64,000 bases of DNA from Pectobacterium betavasculorum (GCF_000749845.1 NZ_JQHM01000009.1:57514-121513); one strand, 5' to 3'. Counted from the first letter of the stretch, positions 9,397 to 19,699 are shown. Notes: generated by a model not told the origin, from the sequence alone. Made by a program: numbers and translations.

Positions 9397-10194
9397 ATGC
9401 AAAATCAAACTGTACTGCCTGATACCACTTTCAAACTGGACGACGTCAGCTTTTCCGTTGCCGGACGCACGCTGCTACACCCGCTCTCTATCACGTTCCC
9501 CGTCGGGAAAGTCTGTGGTCTGATTGGACACAACGGCTCGGGTAAATCGACGTTGTTGAAAATTCTGGGGCGTCATCAGCCCGCTAGCGGTGGTACTGCA
9601 CTGTTGGGCGAACAGGCGACCGGAAGTTGGGACAACAAATTGTTCGCCCGTCAGGTGGCTTATTTACCGCAGCAGCTTCCCGCTGCCGAAGGGATGACCG
9701 TGCGTGAGCTGGTTGCCGTAGGGCGTTACCCGTGGCACGGCGCATTAGGCCGTTTCGGCAGCGTCGATCGAGAAAAGGTCGAAGAGGCCATCACGCTGGT
9801 GGGGTTGAAGCCGTTTGCTAACCGTTTGGTGGATAGCCTGTCTGGAGGTGAGCGGCAGCGGGCCTGGCTGGCGATGACGGTGGCACAGGACAGCCGCTGT
9901 CTGCTGTTGGATGAGCCGACTTCCGCATTGGATATTGCGCATCAGGTTGAGGTTCTGGCACTGATTCAGCGCATGAGCCACGAGCGGGGTATCACCGTGA
10001 TTGCGGTGCTGCATGATATCAATATGGCTGCCCGCTATTGCGATCATCTGGTGGCATTACGCGGCGGAAAAATGATTGCGCAGGGTGAGCCTGTCGCGCT
10101 GATGCAAGGGGAGGTGCTGGAAAATATCTACGGCATTCCCATGGGCATTCTGCCTCATCCGGCTGGTGGCGCACCAGTCAGCTTCGTTTGTTAA
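9397..10194 (+). CDS. fhuC: Ferric hydroxamate ABC transporter ATP-binding protein
   Basis: The ATPase that powers import of ferric hydroxamate siderophores (ferrichrome, aerobactin, coprogen type) across the inner membrane. The Walker A motif is GHNGSGKST near residue 48, the Q-loop follows, the ABC signature is LSGGERQRAWLAM near residue 148, and Walker B is CLLLDEPTSALD, followed by the H-loop in VIAVLHD. Its 265 residues are the family length. It is first in the operon fhuC-fhuD-fhuB, and a Fur-like site stands upstream. fhuA, the outer membrane receptor that leads this operon in E. coli, is absent from the window. Confidence 0.96.
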   Translation: MQNQTVLPDTTFKLDDVSFSVAGRTLLHPLSITFPVGKVCGLIGHNGSGKSTLLKILGRHQPASGGTALLGEQATGSWDNKLFARQVAYLPQQLPAAEGMTVRELVAVGRYPWHGALGRFGSVDREKVEEAITLVGLKPFANRLVDSLSGGERQRAWLAMTVAQDSRCLLLDEPTSALDIAHQVEVLALIQRMSHERGITVIAVLHDINMAARYCDHLVALRGGKMIAQGEPVALMQGEVLENIYGIPMGILPHPAGGAPVSFVC

Positions 10195-10210
10195 CTCGGT
10201 TTACCTGCTA

Positions 10211-11137
10211 ATGATGCCTGAATTTTCTTCTTTCCCGCGTTCTCCCGATCCACTACGTCGTCGTTTATTGACGGCGCTGCTGCTGTCACCGCTGGTTTAT
10301 TCAGCGGCGAGCAAGGGGGGGACAAGTGCTTCTCACGATCTAAACCGCATTGTGGCGCTGGAATGGTTGCCTGTTGAACTGCTTCTGGCGTTAGGCATCA
10401 CACCCTTCGCGATTGCCGACAAACATAATTACAACCTGTGGGTGAAAGAACCCGCACTGCCAGAATCAGTGATTGATGTGGGGCTGCGTACCGAGCCTAA
10501 CCTTGAATTGCTGACGCAGATTCGCCCATCGCTGATTCTTTATTCCAAAGGATACGGACCTTCGATCGAAAAAATGTCGCGTATTTCTCCACTGCTCGGT
10601 TTTGGCTTCAGCAGCGATCAGGGAAAGCCGCTGACGTCGGCACAGGCTTCAGTGATGCAACTGGCCGATGCGCTAAATATGAAGGCGGCTGGAGAACGGC
10701 ATCTGACGGAGTTGGCGCAGTTTCTCCAGCAGGAAAGAATCACACTTCAGCCTTACACGGAGCGGCCGCTATTGCTTATCACGCTGATTGATAGCCGTCA
10801 CGTACTGATCATCGCCAAGAACAGTCTTTTTCAGGAAGTGATGGATCATATCGGGATTGAGAATGCCTGGCGTGGTGAAACAAGTTTCTGGGGCAGCACG
10901 ATTGTGGGCATTGAACGTCTGGCGGAAATCGGCGACGCCAACGTGCTCTGTTTCGAGCATGGCGATAGCGCCATTAGCGCACAGCTTGATAACAATCCGC
11001 TCTGGCAGGCTATGCCATTTGTGCGTCAACAGCGTTTACAGCGCGTACCTGCCGTCTGGCTGTATGGCGGAACGCTCTCGGCGATGCGCTTTTGCCGCAT
11101 ATTGAATCAGGCATTGGAGGCGAGAAAGCATGCCTAA
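10211..11137 (+). CDS. fhuD: Ferric hydroxamate periplasmic binding protein
   Basis: The periplasmic protein that receives ferric hydroxamates and hands them to FhuB. The N-terminus contains PLRRRLLTALLLSPLV, a twin-arginine-like signal as in E. coli FhuD, so Tat export is likely. The mature part has the conserved stretches RIVALEWLPVELLLALGI, VIDVGLRTEPNLELL and LWQAMPFVR near the C-terminus. Three starts are possible: 10166 (overlapping fhuC), 10211 and 10214. I prefer the tandem ATG at 10211/10214 because a short n-region before the arginines fits a signal peptide, but no strong ribosome-binding sequence decides it; translational coupling to fhuC is plausible. Its end overlaps the fhuB start by 8 bp. 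Confidence 0.93.
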   Translation: MMPEFSSFPRSPDPLRRRLLTALLLSPLVYSAASKGGTSASHDLNRIVALEWLPVELLLALGITPFAIADKHNYNLWVKEPALPESVIDVGLRTEPNLELLTQIRPSLILYSKGYGPSIEKMSRISPLLGFGFSSDQGKPLTSAQASVMQLADALNMKAAGERHLTELAQFLQQERITLQPYTERPLLLITLIDSRHVLIIAKNSLFQEVMDHIGIENAWRGETSFWGSTIVGIERLAEIGDANVLCFEHGDSAISAQLDNNPLWQAMPFVRQQRLQRVPAVWLYGGTLSAMRFCRILNQALEARKHA

Positions 11138-13148
11138 TTCTCTTTCTGTCGTGCACAAGCGTACTGTGTACCCGATGGTGCTTCCCATTGTTTTAATCGG
11201 TTTTCTGCTGTTCGTGATTCTGGGAGTGGGTAGCTACAATTTGCAGCAGCAATTGCCTGTGTCACAGTGGTTTGAGGCGCTGACGCAGCCCACGTTGAAC
11301 AACATGCAGCAGCTTTTGTTCCACTACAGCCTGTTACCGCGCATGGTGCTGGCGCCGCTGATTGGCGCAGGGCTGGGGCTGTGTGGCGTGCTGTTCCAGC
11401 AGGTCTTGCGTAATCCTCTGGCTGAGCCGTCAACGCTGGGGATCGCCACTGGCGCACAGCTAGGCATCACGGTGGTAACGCTGTGGGCGCTGCCCGGTGG
11501 GGAATGGGTCCAACAGGCTGCGGCTATGATCGGCGCGCTGGTCGTTGGCGCGTTGGTGTTTGGCGTAGCCTGGGGCAAGCGATTATCACCCGTGACGCTG
11601 ATACTGGCGGGGCTGGTGCTGAGTTTCTACTGTAGTGCGGTCAATCAACTGCTGGTGCTCTTTCATCATGAACAGCTTCAGGGCTTGTTCTTGTGGAGCA
11701 GCGGCGTGCTGAACCAGCAGGATTGGAGCAATGTGCAGTTTGTTCTCCCGCGCCTTCTGGCGTGTTTCTGTCTGTCGCTGCTTCTGATTCGTCCGCTAAC
11801 GTTGCTGGGGCTGGATGACGGCGTTGCGCGTAATCTGGGGCTTGGGCTGTCGCTGGCACGTCTGAGCGCGCTTGGATTGGCGATTTTCCTGTGCGCGCAG
11901 TTGGTGAATGCAGCGGGCATTATTGGTTTTATTGGCCTGTTTGCGCCGCTGCTGGCGAAAATGCTGGGTGCGCGGCGTTTACTGCACCGCCTTTTATTAG
12001 CCCCGCTTCTGGGGGCGCTGCTGCTTGGTGTCACCGACCAGGGGGTTATCTGGCTGAGCCGGGTGTGGCTTGAAGTACCGACGGGCGCGGCGACGGCGCT
12101 GATTGGCGCGCCGCTATTACTATGGCTGCTGCCGCGTCTGCGTAATAGCGCTCAACCCGCGTTGGTGGACAGTAACAGCACGCCGACGCTCGAACGTAGC
12201 CTGTGGGGAAAGTGGTTGCTGCTTGGTATCGTGCTGCTGGGAATGGTGGTCATCACGGCGCTGATGCTGGGGAAAGATGCGCAAGGCTGGCAGTGGGGCG
12301 GTGGTGATGTGTTAGCGCAATTGCTCTCGTGGCGCTGGCCTCGCGTGCTGGCGGCGCTAACAGCTGGGGTCATACTGGCGGTGGCGGGAACCCTAATACA
12401 AAAATTAACCGGTAACCCGATGGGAAGCCCAGAAGTGTTAGGGATTAGCTCCGGCGCATCGTTCGGCGTCATTATTTTGCTGTTCTTTATCCCCGGCAAC
12501 GCGTTCGTGTGGTTGCTTCCTGCCGGTAGCGCAGGGGCAGCATTGACGTTGTTGGTCATGGTGATTATCGCCGGACGAGGCGGTTTCTCCACGCAGCGTA
12601 TGCTGCTGGCGGGGATCGCACTGAGTATGGCGTTCTCTACCGTGATCGCGCTCCTGCTAGCCAGTGGCGATCCACGCATGGCGACGGTGCTGACCTGGCT
12701 GTCGGGATCAACCTATGCGGTCGAACCTGTAGACGCGATCCGCACGGCAGCGATCGCGATTCTGCTGCTATTGATCGTCCCGTTGTGTCAGCGCTGGCTG
12801 CGTATTCTGCCGCTTGGTACTACAACTGCCAGATCGCTTGGCGTGGCCGTCACGCCAGTTCGCTTGTTGGTTTTGCTGTTGGCTTCGGTGCTGACTGCAA
12901 TGGCAACCATGATGGTTGGGCCGATGAGCTTTGTGGGCCTCATGGCACCACACATGGCACGGATGCTGGGCTTTAGCCGTGTGTTGCCGCAAATCGCCAG
13001 CTCTGCGCTGATTGGCGGAGCGCTGATGGTGATTGCGGACTGGTTTGGCCGGATGATTCTCTTTCCGGCGCAGATTCCGGCAGGGTTGCTCGCGACGTTT
13101 ATCGGAGCACCTTACTTTGTTTATCTATTACGCAAACAGGTGAAGTAA
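11130..13148 (+). CDS. fhuB: Ferric hydroxamate ABC transporter permease
   Basis: A double-length inner membrane permease of 672 residues, formed of two homologous FecCD-type halves, each of about ten membrane segments. The repeated landmark GAGLGLCGVLFQQVLRNPLA in the first half has its counterpart AGTLIQKLTGNPMGSPEVLG in the second half. Each half ends with an equivalent of GLFAPLLAKMLG or GLMAPHMARMLG, the loops that contact FhuC. The start overlaps the end of fhuD, indicating translational coupling. It ends the operon; the next gene is convergent. Confidence 0.96.
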   Translation: MPNSLSVVHKRTVYPMVLPIVLIGFLLFVILGVGSYNLQQQLPVSQWFEALTQPTLNNMQQLLFHYSLLPRMVLAPLIGAGLGLCGVLFQQVLRNPLAEPSTLGIATGAQLGITVVTLWALPGGEWVQQAAAMIGALVVGALVFGVAWGKRLSPVTLILAGLVLSFYCSAVNQLLVLFHHEQLQGLFLWSSGVLNQQDWSNVQFVLPRLLACFCLSLLLIRPLTLLGLDDGVARNLGLGLSLARLSALGLAIFLCAQLVNAAGIIGFIGLFAPLLAKMLGARRLLHRLLLAPLLGALLLGVTDQGVIWLSRVWLEVPTGAATALIGAPLLLWLLPRLRNSAQPALVDSNSTPTLERSLWGKWLLLGIVLLGMVVITALMLGKDAQGWQWGGGDVLAQLLSWRWPRVLAALTAGVILAVAGTLIQKLTGNPMGSPEVLGISSGASFGVIILLFFIPGNAFVWLLPAGSAGAALTLLVMVIIAGRGGFSTQRMLLAGIALSMAFSTVIALLLASGDPRMATVLTWLSGSTYAVEPVDAIRTAAIAILLLLIVPLCQRWLRILPLGTTTARSLGVAVTPVRLLVLLLASVLTAMATMMVGPMSFVGLMAPHMARMLGFSRVLPQIASSALIGGALMVIADWFGRMILFPAQIPAGLLATFIGAPYFVYLLRKQVK

Positions 13149-13190
13149 CGCGATCGTTGGCGGGAAGGGAAACTCGCCGATGCCGTGTGA

Positions 13191-13781
13191 TTAGCCGGAG
13201 ACGTTGATGGCTTCGACCAGCATCCAAAACGTGGTGAGCACCAGAGAAAGCGCCATGATGCCGTTGAAGGCTTTCAGTTTCCACGGTTCCTGAAGATGTT
13301 TACCGATGCGATCGCCGAGTAGCGCCCAGACTAAAATGCAGGGCAGATTGAGCGCCATAAAGGCGATCATAATGGTGAAAATGCCGTTGCTGGCGGTATA
13401 AAGCAGCGCAATGTTGCTGGACATCAGCCAGGCTTTCGGGTTTACCGCCTGAAATAATGTCCCTTGCAGTACAGTCATCGGCTGTACTCGCCCTTGTAAT
13501 TCTGGTGCCGACGAGCGCACAATTTTCCACGATAGCCACAGTAAATAGGCGCATCCCAACACCGTAAGGGGAAGGCGGATCGCGCCCAGCCAGCTCAGCA
13601 AAAGCTCCAATGCCACGCCCATCAACACCGTTTGGAGCGCACAGCCAATTAAAATACCCATCAGCATCGGTAGCGTACGACGCAGGCCAAAATTGACGCC
13701 TGACGTTGCCAGCAGCAGATTATTTGGCCCCGGTGTGATCGACATGACGGTGACGTAACTGAAAAAAGAAGGATCGAGCAT
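13191..13781 (-). CDS. LysE/RhtB family amino acid exporter
   Basis: A small inner membrane protein of 196 residues with five or six hydrophobic segments. The N-terminal motif TPGPNNLLLATSGVNFG is the signature of LysE/RhtB exporters of amino acids and derivatives, and NPKAWLMS in the middle is a second family landmark. The substrate cannot be told from sequence. An AGGA ribosome-binding sequence precedes the start. It is divergent from a MocR-type regulator 135 bp away, a common pairing in which the regulator controls the exporter. It is inserted between fhuB and hemL, where E. coli has no such pair. Confidence 0.85.
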   Translation of the reverse strand: MLDPSFFSYVTVMSITPGPNNLLLATSGVNFGLRRTLPMLMGILIGCALQTVLMGVALELLLSWLGAIRLPLTVLGCAYLLWLSWKIVRSSAPELQGRVQPMTVLQGTLFQAVNPKAWLMSSNIALLYTASNGIFTIMIAFMALNLPCILVWALLGDRIGKHLQEPWKLKAFNGIMALSLVLTTFWMLVEAINVSG

Positions 13782-13916
13782 GGTGTTATCCTGATGATGG
13801 GGAAGATCACTATAGTAGGCAGAAAAAATAAATGGTTACAGATACACAAAATGTTTATTGTTATGGGTACAAAATGCATTAGTTGTTAACTGTACTCATC
13901 GGCTGGCGGAGGAACT

Positions 13917-15377
13917 GTGTCCATCATCGACTCACAAGAAAGTACGCTCTATCAACAACTGGCAGAAACCTTCGCCACGGCCATTCATCAAGGGACGTTA
14001 GCGCCAGGAAGCCGCTTGCCGTCGATTCGCCGTGTCGCCGGATCGCATCAGGTGAGTGTGAATACGGTGCTGAATGCCTGGCGTATTCTCGAAGATCGCG
14101 GGTTGATCGAAGCGCGACCGCAGTCTGGCTACTTTGTGCGAGGACGTCTGCCGTCGCTGACAGAGAGCAAACCTCACCGTGCACAGGTAATTGTGCCGGG
14201 CAGTGAGAAACTGGATCTGATTGATACCGTGTTTGCTGCTCAAACTCACCCCGACTACATCAACATTTCTCTGGCGTGCCCGCAGCATACTGATTTCTAC
14301 CCTACCGAAAAGATCGGTCGTATTGCCGCTTCGCTGCTGCGGCGACAGCCTGAGCTGATTGGCCGCTATGCGCTGCCGCCGGGCAGTGAACGGCTGCGGC
14401 GTGAAGTAGCGCGGCGAGCGATGGATTTAGGTATGACATTGACCCGCGAAGACATCACGATTACGCATGGCTGCATGGAGGCGCTACAGCTGGCGCTACG
14501 TACGGTTACGCAGCCGGGTGACTGCGTGGGGTTGGAAACGCCAACCTATTTTTATCTCTTTCCTCTGTTAGCGAGTCTGGGATTGAAAACGGTAGAGATT
14601 CCTACCGATCCGCAGCGTGGCCTCTCGCTGGATGCGCTGGAACTGCTGCTATCAGAAAATCGGTTACAGGCGATTATTGCCATGCCGAACGCGCAGAATC
14701 CGTTAGGGTGTAGCATGACGCTGGCGGATAAAAAGCGGCTGGCCAAGCTGGTCAATGATTATCAGGTGCCACTTATTGAGGATGGGTTATACAGCGAACT
14801 CCAGTTTACCTGGCCGCTGTCGCCGACGGTGAAAGCCTTTGACCGCGAGGGGTGGGTTATTTACTGTTCCAGCTTTACGAAAACGCTGGCACCTGATTTT
14901 CGTATCGGCTGGATGGCGTCGGGGCGTTTTCGGGCACAAGTGGCGCGGCTGAAAGCGGTATCGTCAATGGCGGAATCGGCGCTGTTATCGGAAACGCTGG
15001 CGCAGTTTCTGGAGTCCGGTGGTTACGATCACCATCTGCGCACGCTGCGTCGCCGCTATGCTGCGCAGATGGATGAGGCGCGTGGACTGATTGCCCGGTA
15101 TTTTCCACAGGGCACGCGCGCGACGCAGCCGCAGGGCGGGTTTGTCTTTTGGCTGGAATTACCGGGCGGTGTAGATGGGGTTGAGTTATTCCATCGTCTG
15201 TTGCAAGAGAAGATTTGCGTCACGCCCGGCGAACTCTACACGCTGAGCGGCCGCTGTAAGCATGCGCTTCGGCTGTCTTGCTGCTACCCGTTTGATGAAC
15301 GATACACGTATGCGCTTAAGCGTGCGGGCGCGCTGGCGTGTGAAATGAGCGGCATCGATCCAAATAATGAAAGCTAG
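13917..15377 (+). CDS. MocR-type (GntR/aminotransferase fusion) transcriptional regulator
   Basis: A 486-residue fusion. Residues 1-75 form a GntR winged-helix domain (LYQQLAETFATAIHQGTLAPG, then SRLPSIRRVAG and SVNTVLNAWRILEDRG). The rest is a fold type I aminotransferase-like domain. The PLP-binding lysine is probably in SSFTKTLAPDFRIGW, with the conserved Asn in MPNAQNPLG and a Tyr in DGLYSEL. Translation starts at GTG, supported by GGAGG nearby. Such proteins sense PLP or an amino acid-PLP adduct and activate or repress a divergent gene, here the LysE-type exporter. The closest E. coli relative I recognise is YdcR, but orthology is not claimed. Confidence 0.88.
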   Translation: MSIIDSQESTLYQQLAETFATAIHQGTLAPGSRLPSIRRVAGSHQVSVNTVLNAWRILEDRGLIEARPQSGYFVRGRLPSLTESKPHRAQVIVPGSEKLDLIDTVFAAQTHPDYINISLACPQHTDFYPTEKIGRIAASLLRRQPELIGRYALPPGSERLRREVARRAMDLGMTLTREDITITHGCMEALQLALRTVTQPGDCVGLETPTYFYLFPLLASLGLKTVEIPTDPQRGLSLDALELLLSENRLQAIIAMPNAQNPLGCSMTLADKKRLAKLVNDYQVPLIEDGLYSELQFTWPLSPTVKAFDREGWVIYCSSFTKTLAPDFRIGWMASGRFRAQVARLKAVSSMAESALLSETLAQFLESGGYDHHLRTLRRRYAAQMDEARGLIARYFPQGTRATQPQGGFVFWLELPGGVDGVELFHRLLQEKICVTPGELYTLSGRCKHALRLSCCYPFDERYTYALKRAGALACEMSGIDPNNES

Positions 15378-15413
15378 CTATACGGTCTATTGAATCTGGT
15401 TTATAAGCAAATG

Positions 15414-15436
15414 ACGGCGTCAGTGAATGACGCCGT
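15414..15436. terminator. Perfect 9-bp stem-loop between convergent genes
   Basis: ACGGCGTCA (15414-15422) pairs perfectly with TGACGCCGT (15428-15436) around a 5-base loop, midway between the convergent mocR-type gene and hemL. Neither side has a strong T-run, so it is a candidate rather than a classic terminator. Confidence 0.5.
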
Positions 15437-15453
15437 TGTACAGTAAATTCGCT

Positions 15454-16734
15454 TTACAGGCGTGAGAAGCAGAGCTGTGCCGCTTCGATAGTGCGTTCGA
15501 TGTCCTGTGGCGTATGCGCCAGAGACATGAAACCGGCTTCAAAAGCGGACGGTGCGAGATAAATCCCTTCTTCCAGCATCATGTGGAAGAAAAGCTTAAA
15601 GCGTTCGACGTCGCACTTCATCACATCCTGATAGCAGGTAACGCTGTCGGCATCGGTAAAGAACAGGCCGAACATGCCGCCCGCCTGATTAACCACCAGC
15701 GGAATGTTTTCGGCTTTCGCAGTAGCCAGCAGGCCATCGGCCAACTGATTGGTCAACGCGGTGAGCTTTTCATGTACACCGGGTTTCGCCACTTCGGTCA
15801 AACAGGCAAAGCCTGCCGCCATGGCAATCGGGTTGCCGGACAGCGTTCCCGCCTGATAAACCGGGCCCGTTGGTGCCAGTGCCTGCATGACTTCACGCTT
15901 ACCGCCGAATGCGCCGACTGGCATGCCGCCGCCGATGATTTTCCCCAGACAGGTCAGATCCGGCACGACGCCATAGTGCGACTGTGCACCCGCCAGCGCG
16001 ACACGAAAGCCAGTCATGACTTCATCGATGATGAACAGAGCACCAAACTCGTCGCACAGGGCACGCAGGCCGGGAAGGAAATCTGGCAGCGGTGGAACGC
16101 AGTTCATGTTGCCTGCGACGGGCTCGACGATGATCGCGGCGATCTCGTCAGGATATTGCTCAAAGGCGGCGCGTACCGATGACAGATCGTTATAGACGCA
16201 GGTCAGCGTATGACGAGCGAAATCGGCCGGAACGCCGGGAGAGTTCGGTTGACCTAACGTTAGCGCACCGGAACCGGCTTTTACCAGCAGGCAGTCGGCG
16301 TGACCATGATAGCAGCCTTCAAATTTGATGATTTTATCGCGGCTCGTATAACCCCGCGCCAGACGGATTGCACTCATGGTGGCTTCTGTGCCGGAGTTGA
16401 CCATCCGCACCATATCCATACTGGGCACCAGCGAGGTGACCAGACGTGCCATCTGTACTTCCATCTCGGTAGGCGCACCAAAACTCAGACCGCGTTCTGC
16501 GGCAGCAATCACTGCATCACGAATCGCCGGGTGATTATGACCCAGTACCATTGGGCCCCACGATCCCACGTAATCAATGTACGCGTGTTGGTCGACGTCG
16601 TAGAGGTAGGCACCGTCTGCTCGCTCGATGAACAACGGCGTGCCGCCGACGCCGTTAAAGGCGCGAACAGGTGAATTCACACCGCCGGGAATAAGTTGCT
16701 GTGCCGCAGCATACAGGCTTTCAGATTTGTTCAT
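15454..16734 (-). CDS. hemL: Glutamate-1-semialdehyde 2,1-aminomutase
   Basis: A PLP enzyme of 426 residues that converts glutamate-1-semialdehyde to 5-aminolevulinate, the second step of the C5 haem pathway. The PLP lysine lies in [17 protein letters not shown] near residue 265. The N-terminal [15 protein letters not shown] and the stretch [18 protein letters not shown], which binds the cofactor phosphate, are diagnostic, as is the Asp in [12 protein letters not shown]. It is monocistronic here and convergent with the upstream MocR-type gene. The gene order hemL then erpA follows E. coli, except that clcA is not present. Confidence 0.97.
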   Translation of the reverse strand: MNKSESLYAAAQQLIPGGVNSPVRAFNGVGGTPLFIERADGAYLYDVDQHAYIDYVGSWGPMVLGHNHPAIRDAVIAAAERGLSFGAPTEMEVQMARLVTSLVPSMDMVRMVNSGTEATMSAIRLARGYTSRDKIIKFEGCYHGHADCLLVKAGSGALTLGQPNSPGVPADFARHTLTCVYNDLSSVRAAFEQYPDEIAAIIVEPVAGNMNCVPPLPDFLPGLRALCDEFGALFIIDEVMTGFRVALAGAQSHYGVVPDLTCLGKIIGGGMPVGAFGGKREVMQALAPTGPVYQAGTLSGNPIAMAAGFACLTEVAKPGVHEKLTALTNQLADGLLATAKAENIPLVVNQAGGMFGLFFTDADSVTCYQDVMKCDVERFKLFFHMMLEEGIYLAPSAFEAGFMSLAHTPQDIERTIEAAQLCFSRL

Positions 16735-16905
16735 TACGCGGTCCTGACTGGTCTTGATCGTAAAATGTAGGGGTATTCTAATGAACTGACCGCTGTTATG
16801 AAATCGCTGTACAGGTTTTCACTTGAAAACGCATAGCGTCATACCCACTGAGAGTACTGGCTAGGGGAGAGATGACTCGGCATAATGCGGCGATTATTTA
16901 AACAA

Positions 16906-17032
<127 letters not shown>

Positions 17033-17126
17033 GCTGTCAAATCTTGAACGTTTTCTAATCCTGCCGGATAATAAGCGTATGAATATGGGTCTATCACCTG
17101 ATAAGCCCTGAGTTGGGAGTAAAAAT

Positions 17127-17474
17127 ATGAGCGACGATATAGCAGCACTGCCTCTGCAATTTACCGATGCGGCGGCAAGCAAGGTGAAAAACCTGATTGC
17201 TGATGAAGAAAACCCAGAGCTGAAACTGCGCGTGTATATCACGGGCGGCGGCTGTAGCGGTTTCCAGTATGGTTTTACCTTTGACGATCAAATCAACGAT
17301 GGCGACATGACCATTGAGAAACAGGGTGTGGCGCTGGTGGTTGATCCGATGAGCCTGCAATATCTGGTTGGCGGTGCGGTTGATTATACCGAAGGGCTTG
17401 AAGGTTCTCGTTTTATCGTGACGAATCCGAATGCGAAATCTACCTGCGGCTGTGGTTCCTCTTTCAGCGTCTGA
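17127..17474 (+). CDS. erpA: Iron-sulfur cluster insertion protein ErpA
   Basis: An A-type Fe-S carrier of 115 residues that delivers clusters to targets such as the isoprenoid enzyme IspG. The three conserved cysteines are visible: one in [11 protein letters not shown] near residue 43 and two in TCGCGSSF near residue 107. The family length is about 114 residues. The ribosome-binding sequence GGGAG precedes the ATG. An ERIC element ends about 95 bp upstream, so it lies near or in the promoter region. A strong intrinsic terminator follows the gene. Confidence 0.96.
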
Positions 17475-17508
17475 TCCCATATTGCGGTTATTCACCGACT
17501 AAAAAATA

Positions 17509-17540
17509 AAAACCGTGTCTTACTGAGACACGGTTTTTTT
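17509..17540. terminator. Bidirectional intrinsic terminator after erpA
   Basis: AACCGTGTCT (17511-17520) pairs with AGACACGGTT (17526-17535) around a 5-base loop. It is followed by a T-run on the plus strand and preceded by an A-run, so it can also serve the convergent small gene. Confidence 0.88.
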
Positions 17541-17613
17541 ATAGCAGACATTTTTTATAGTAGACAATAAGCCTGTCACAGCGGTGTTGAAACATCCCCG
17601 TGTTTTACTGTGA

Positions 17614-17892
17614 TTACCATTCGACCGTAATTAAACGTGTTTCCATACCTTGCGTCGTTTTTGTCGCAGAGGATGAGAATTTGGCCTGATTGACCTGAAT
17701 ACGTGACTCAGTAATTTTAGGTTGGGGTACAGAGGTTACGTTACAGTTCATTTGATGTTGACCGGATTGCGGCGTTACACCACACGACGGCAATATCGTC
17801 AATTGAGCATTAATTTGCCCGCCGCTACTTCCTGCATAGGCAGTTCCACAAGCCGCGATCAGCAGGCTTGCGCAAAGCAACGCACTTTTCAT
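17614..17892 (-). CDS. Small secreted protein of unknown function
   Basis: A 92-residue protein I do not recognise. The first 20 residues (MKSALLCASLLIAACGTAYA) form a clear signal peptide with an AYA cleavage site, so export is likely. The mature part is about 72 residues with only two cysteines, in LPSCGV and MNCNV, which could form one disulfide. It begins GSSGGQINAQLTI, faintly like the first beta strand of spore-coat-U/pilus-type domains, but it is too short for a whole such domain. A good AGGT ribosome-binding sequence precedes the ATG. It is a lone gene between erpA and btuF with over 200 bp of AT-rich upstream DNA. No function is assigned. Confidence 0.65.
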   Translation of the reverse strand: MKSALLCASLLIAACGTAYAGSSGGQINAQLTILPSCGVTPQSGQHQMNCNVTSVPQPKITESRIQVNQAKFSSSATKTTQGMETRLITVEW

Positions 17893-18123
17893 GTTTATTT
17901 TACCTGGTGTTAAAGGAACCGATATCGGTTCAAAATTTTCTAATTTTGCATTGCTTTGGCTTTATCGCCGGGTGGTAATCAACACCTTTTATTGATGTCT
18001 ATGATTCCACCGTTACGGTCAGATTATCGGCAAATGTTGGCGAAATAAAAGTTTGCTAGTGTTACAACTTGTATATTAATGAAGCTATTGTTATCAGAAT
18101 GATTTCATAGTGTTAATTAACGA

Positions 18124-18963
18124 TCATTTTGCTGACGAAGAGGTGGGCCTTAATTCTGCTAATTGAGAACAAATTTGCTGTGCAGCCAATAGCAAACGGG
18201 GGCCGCTGCGGCTAAACCAGTCTTCATTGACAGTAATAATCGGAACCGCTAACTGTGGTTGCCAAAATGCCTGTGCAGTGGCAATTTTGTCTGGCTCGCC
18301 GCTGATGATAATGGCCTGCGGCTGCCGTCTTAACACCTGCTCACGACTTACCTGCGGCCAGGGCACTGGGCTGTCGCCAAAGATATTTTCTGCGCCGCAC
18401 AGTGAAACGATCTGGCTCTGTAGCGTCGCTTTTGAAGAGGTAAATAGCGGCTGAGTGCCAAATTGAATGAAGACTCGCAATGGCGCTGTGTGTGCCGCCT
18501 TATGCTTCTCATCCGCGAGTTGTTGTTCGCCTATTTGCTGCTGAAAATCTGTCGCAGCCTGTTCGGCTTGTTCAGGGTGACGGCTATAGGCTGCCAATTG
18601 TCGCAATGACGCTGGGATATCGTCTAAGGTTTTCGCGTCCAGATAGATGATGGGAATCGAGAAATTAGCGAGCTGTTCCAGCGGACGCTGCGGGTTACCC
18701 TCGCGCCAGGCCAGAATAAGATCGGGCTTGAGTGCGAGGATCCGCTCAAGGTTGATTCCCTGCCAGGAGGCAACCTGTTCCAGCTTTTTCGCTTCTGGCG
18801 GGTAATCTGACCAGGCGCTGACGGCAATCAGCTGTTCGCCCATTCCAGCCGCATAGGCCATTTCCGTCGCGTGTGGTGCGAGGCTGATAACACGCTGTGG
18901 AATAGCATAAGCGGCGGCGCAGAACAGCAGCCCTGTCAGCCAGCAGAGGAGCCTGAAGGTCAT
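18124..18963 (-). CDS. btuF: Vitamin B12 periplasmic binding protein
   Basis: The periplasmic binding protein of the BtuCDF cobalamin importer. It is 279 residues with an N-terminal signal peptide (hydrophobic residues 3-20, cleavage near AYA). The mature start [18 protein letters not shown] is the conserved N-terminal lobe segment, and [19 protein letters not shown] is the helix-strand that lines the ligand cleft. Family length is 266. The ATG lies 3 bp after the mtnN stop codon, so the two are co-transcribed, as in E. coli. BtuC and BtuD are not in the window. Confidence 0.94.
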   Translation of the reverse strand: MTFRLLCWLTGLLFCAAAYAIPQRVISLAPHATEMAYAAGMGEQLIAVSAWSDYPPEAKKLEQVASWQGINLERILALKPDLILAWREGNPQRPLEQLANFSIPIIYLDAKTLDDIPASLRQLAAYSRHPEQAEQAATDFQQQIGEQQLADEKHKAAHTAPLRVFIQFGTQPLFTSSKATLQSQIVSLCGAENIFGDSPVPWPQVSREQVLRRQPQAIIISGEPDKIATAQAFWQPQLAVPIITVNEDWFSRSGPRLLLAAQQICSQLAELRPTSSSAK

Positions 18964-18966
18964 CGA

Positions 18967-19665
18967 TTAGTGAGCAGTCAGCTTGGCCAGAATGGCTTCT
19001 ACCATCCGCGTTGATTGCTGTGCCGCAACGCTCAGGAACTCATCAAAACTCAGGTGTGAGGCTTTATCCGCCACATCAGAAATCGCGCGAACCACTACAA
19101 ACGGTACGCCAAATTGATGGCAGACATGTGCGATTGCGGTGGCTTCCATTTCCACGGCAATAGCCTTCGGGAAGGTGGTACGGATGCGTGCTAACGGCTC
19201 TGCGCCGTTAATGAAGGCATCGCCGCTGACAACTAAACCGCGCACGGCGTTCAGCTGTAAATCGGCAATGGCTTCCTGTGCCAGCGCGATGAGTTTTTCA
19301 TCGGCAGAGAAAGCGGCAGGGCAGCCCGCCATCTGACCAGGTTCATAGCCAAAGGCCGTCACGTCGGCATCGTGGTAGCGTACTTCATCGGAAACGACGA
19401 TATCACCGACGTTCAGTGTGGATGCCAGGCCGCCAGCGGAACCGGTGTTAATCACTACATCCGGCTTGCTATGTTCCAGCAGCAGCGTGGTACCCAGTGC
19501 GGCGGAGACTTTACCGATACCGGATTTCAGCAGTGCGACGTCTACGCCGTTGATTTGTCCGGTGTAGATTTCGCAACCCGCACGCTGGAAGGTCTGACGA
19601 TTTTCAATCCGATCGCGCAGCAGCGTTACTTCTTGTTCCATCGCGCCGATAATGCCGACTTTCAT
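18967..19665 (-). CDS. mtnN: 5'-methylthioadenosine/S-adenosylhomocysteine nucleosidase
   Basis: Hydrolyses methylthioadenosine and S-adenosylhomocysteine to adenine and the thio-ribose, supplying the methionine salvage path and the LuxS substrate S-ribosylhomocysteine. Its 232 residues match E. coli. The catalytic residues are visible: Glu12 in GAMEQEV, Glu in VEMEATA near residue 174, and Asp in RAISDVAD near residue 197. It is first of the two-gene unit mtnN-btuF. Upstream, before the divergent dgt, is a long imperfect palindrome. Confidence 0.96.
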   Translation of the reverse strand: MKVGIIGAMEQEVTLLRDRIENRQTFQRAGCEIYTGQINGVDVALLKSGIGKVSAALGTTLLLEHSKPDVVINTGSAGGLASTLNVGDIVVSDEVRYHDADVTAFGYEPGQMAGCPAAFSADEKLIALAQEAIADLQLNAVRGLVVSGDAFINGAEPLARIRTTFPKAIAVEMEATAIAHVCHQFGVPFVVVRAISDVADKASHLSFDEFLSVAAQQSTRMVEAILAKLTAH

Positions 19666-19699
19666 AAGGTTCCCCGAAAATTCTGTTATAAATGGATGG

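Noticed and set aside
13191..15377. Pathogenicity or prophage insertion between fhuB and hemL
   Set aside because: The LysE/MocR pair has no integrase, tRNA or direct repeats at its ends; it looks like an ordinary gene gain or a retained ancestral pair.
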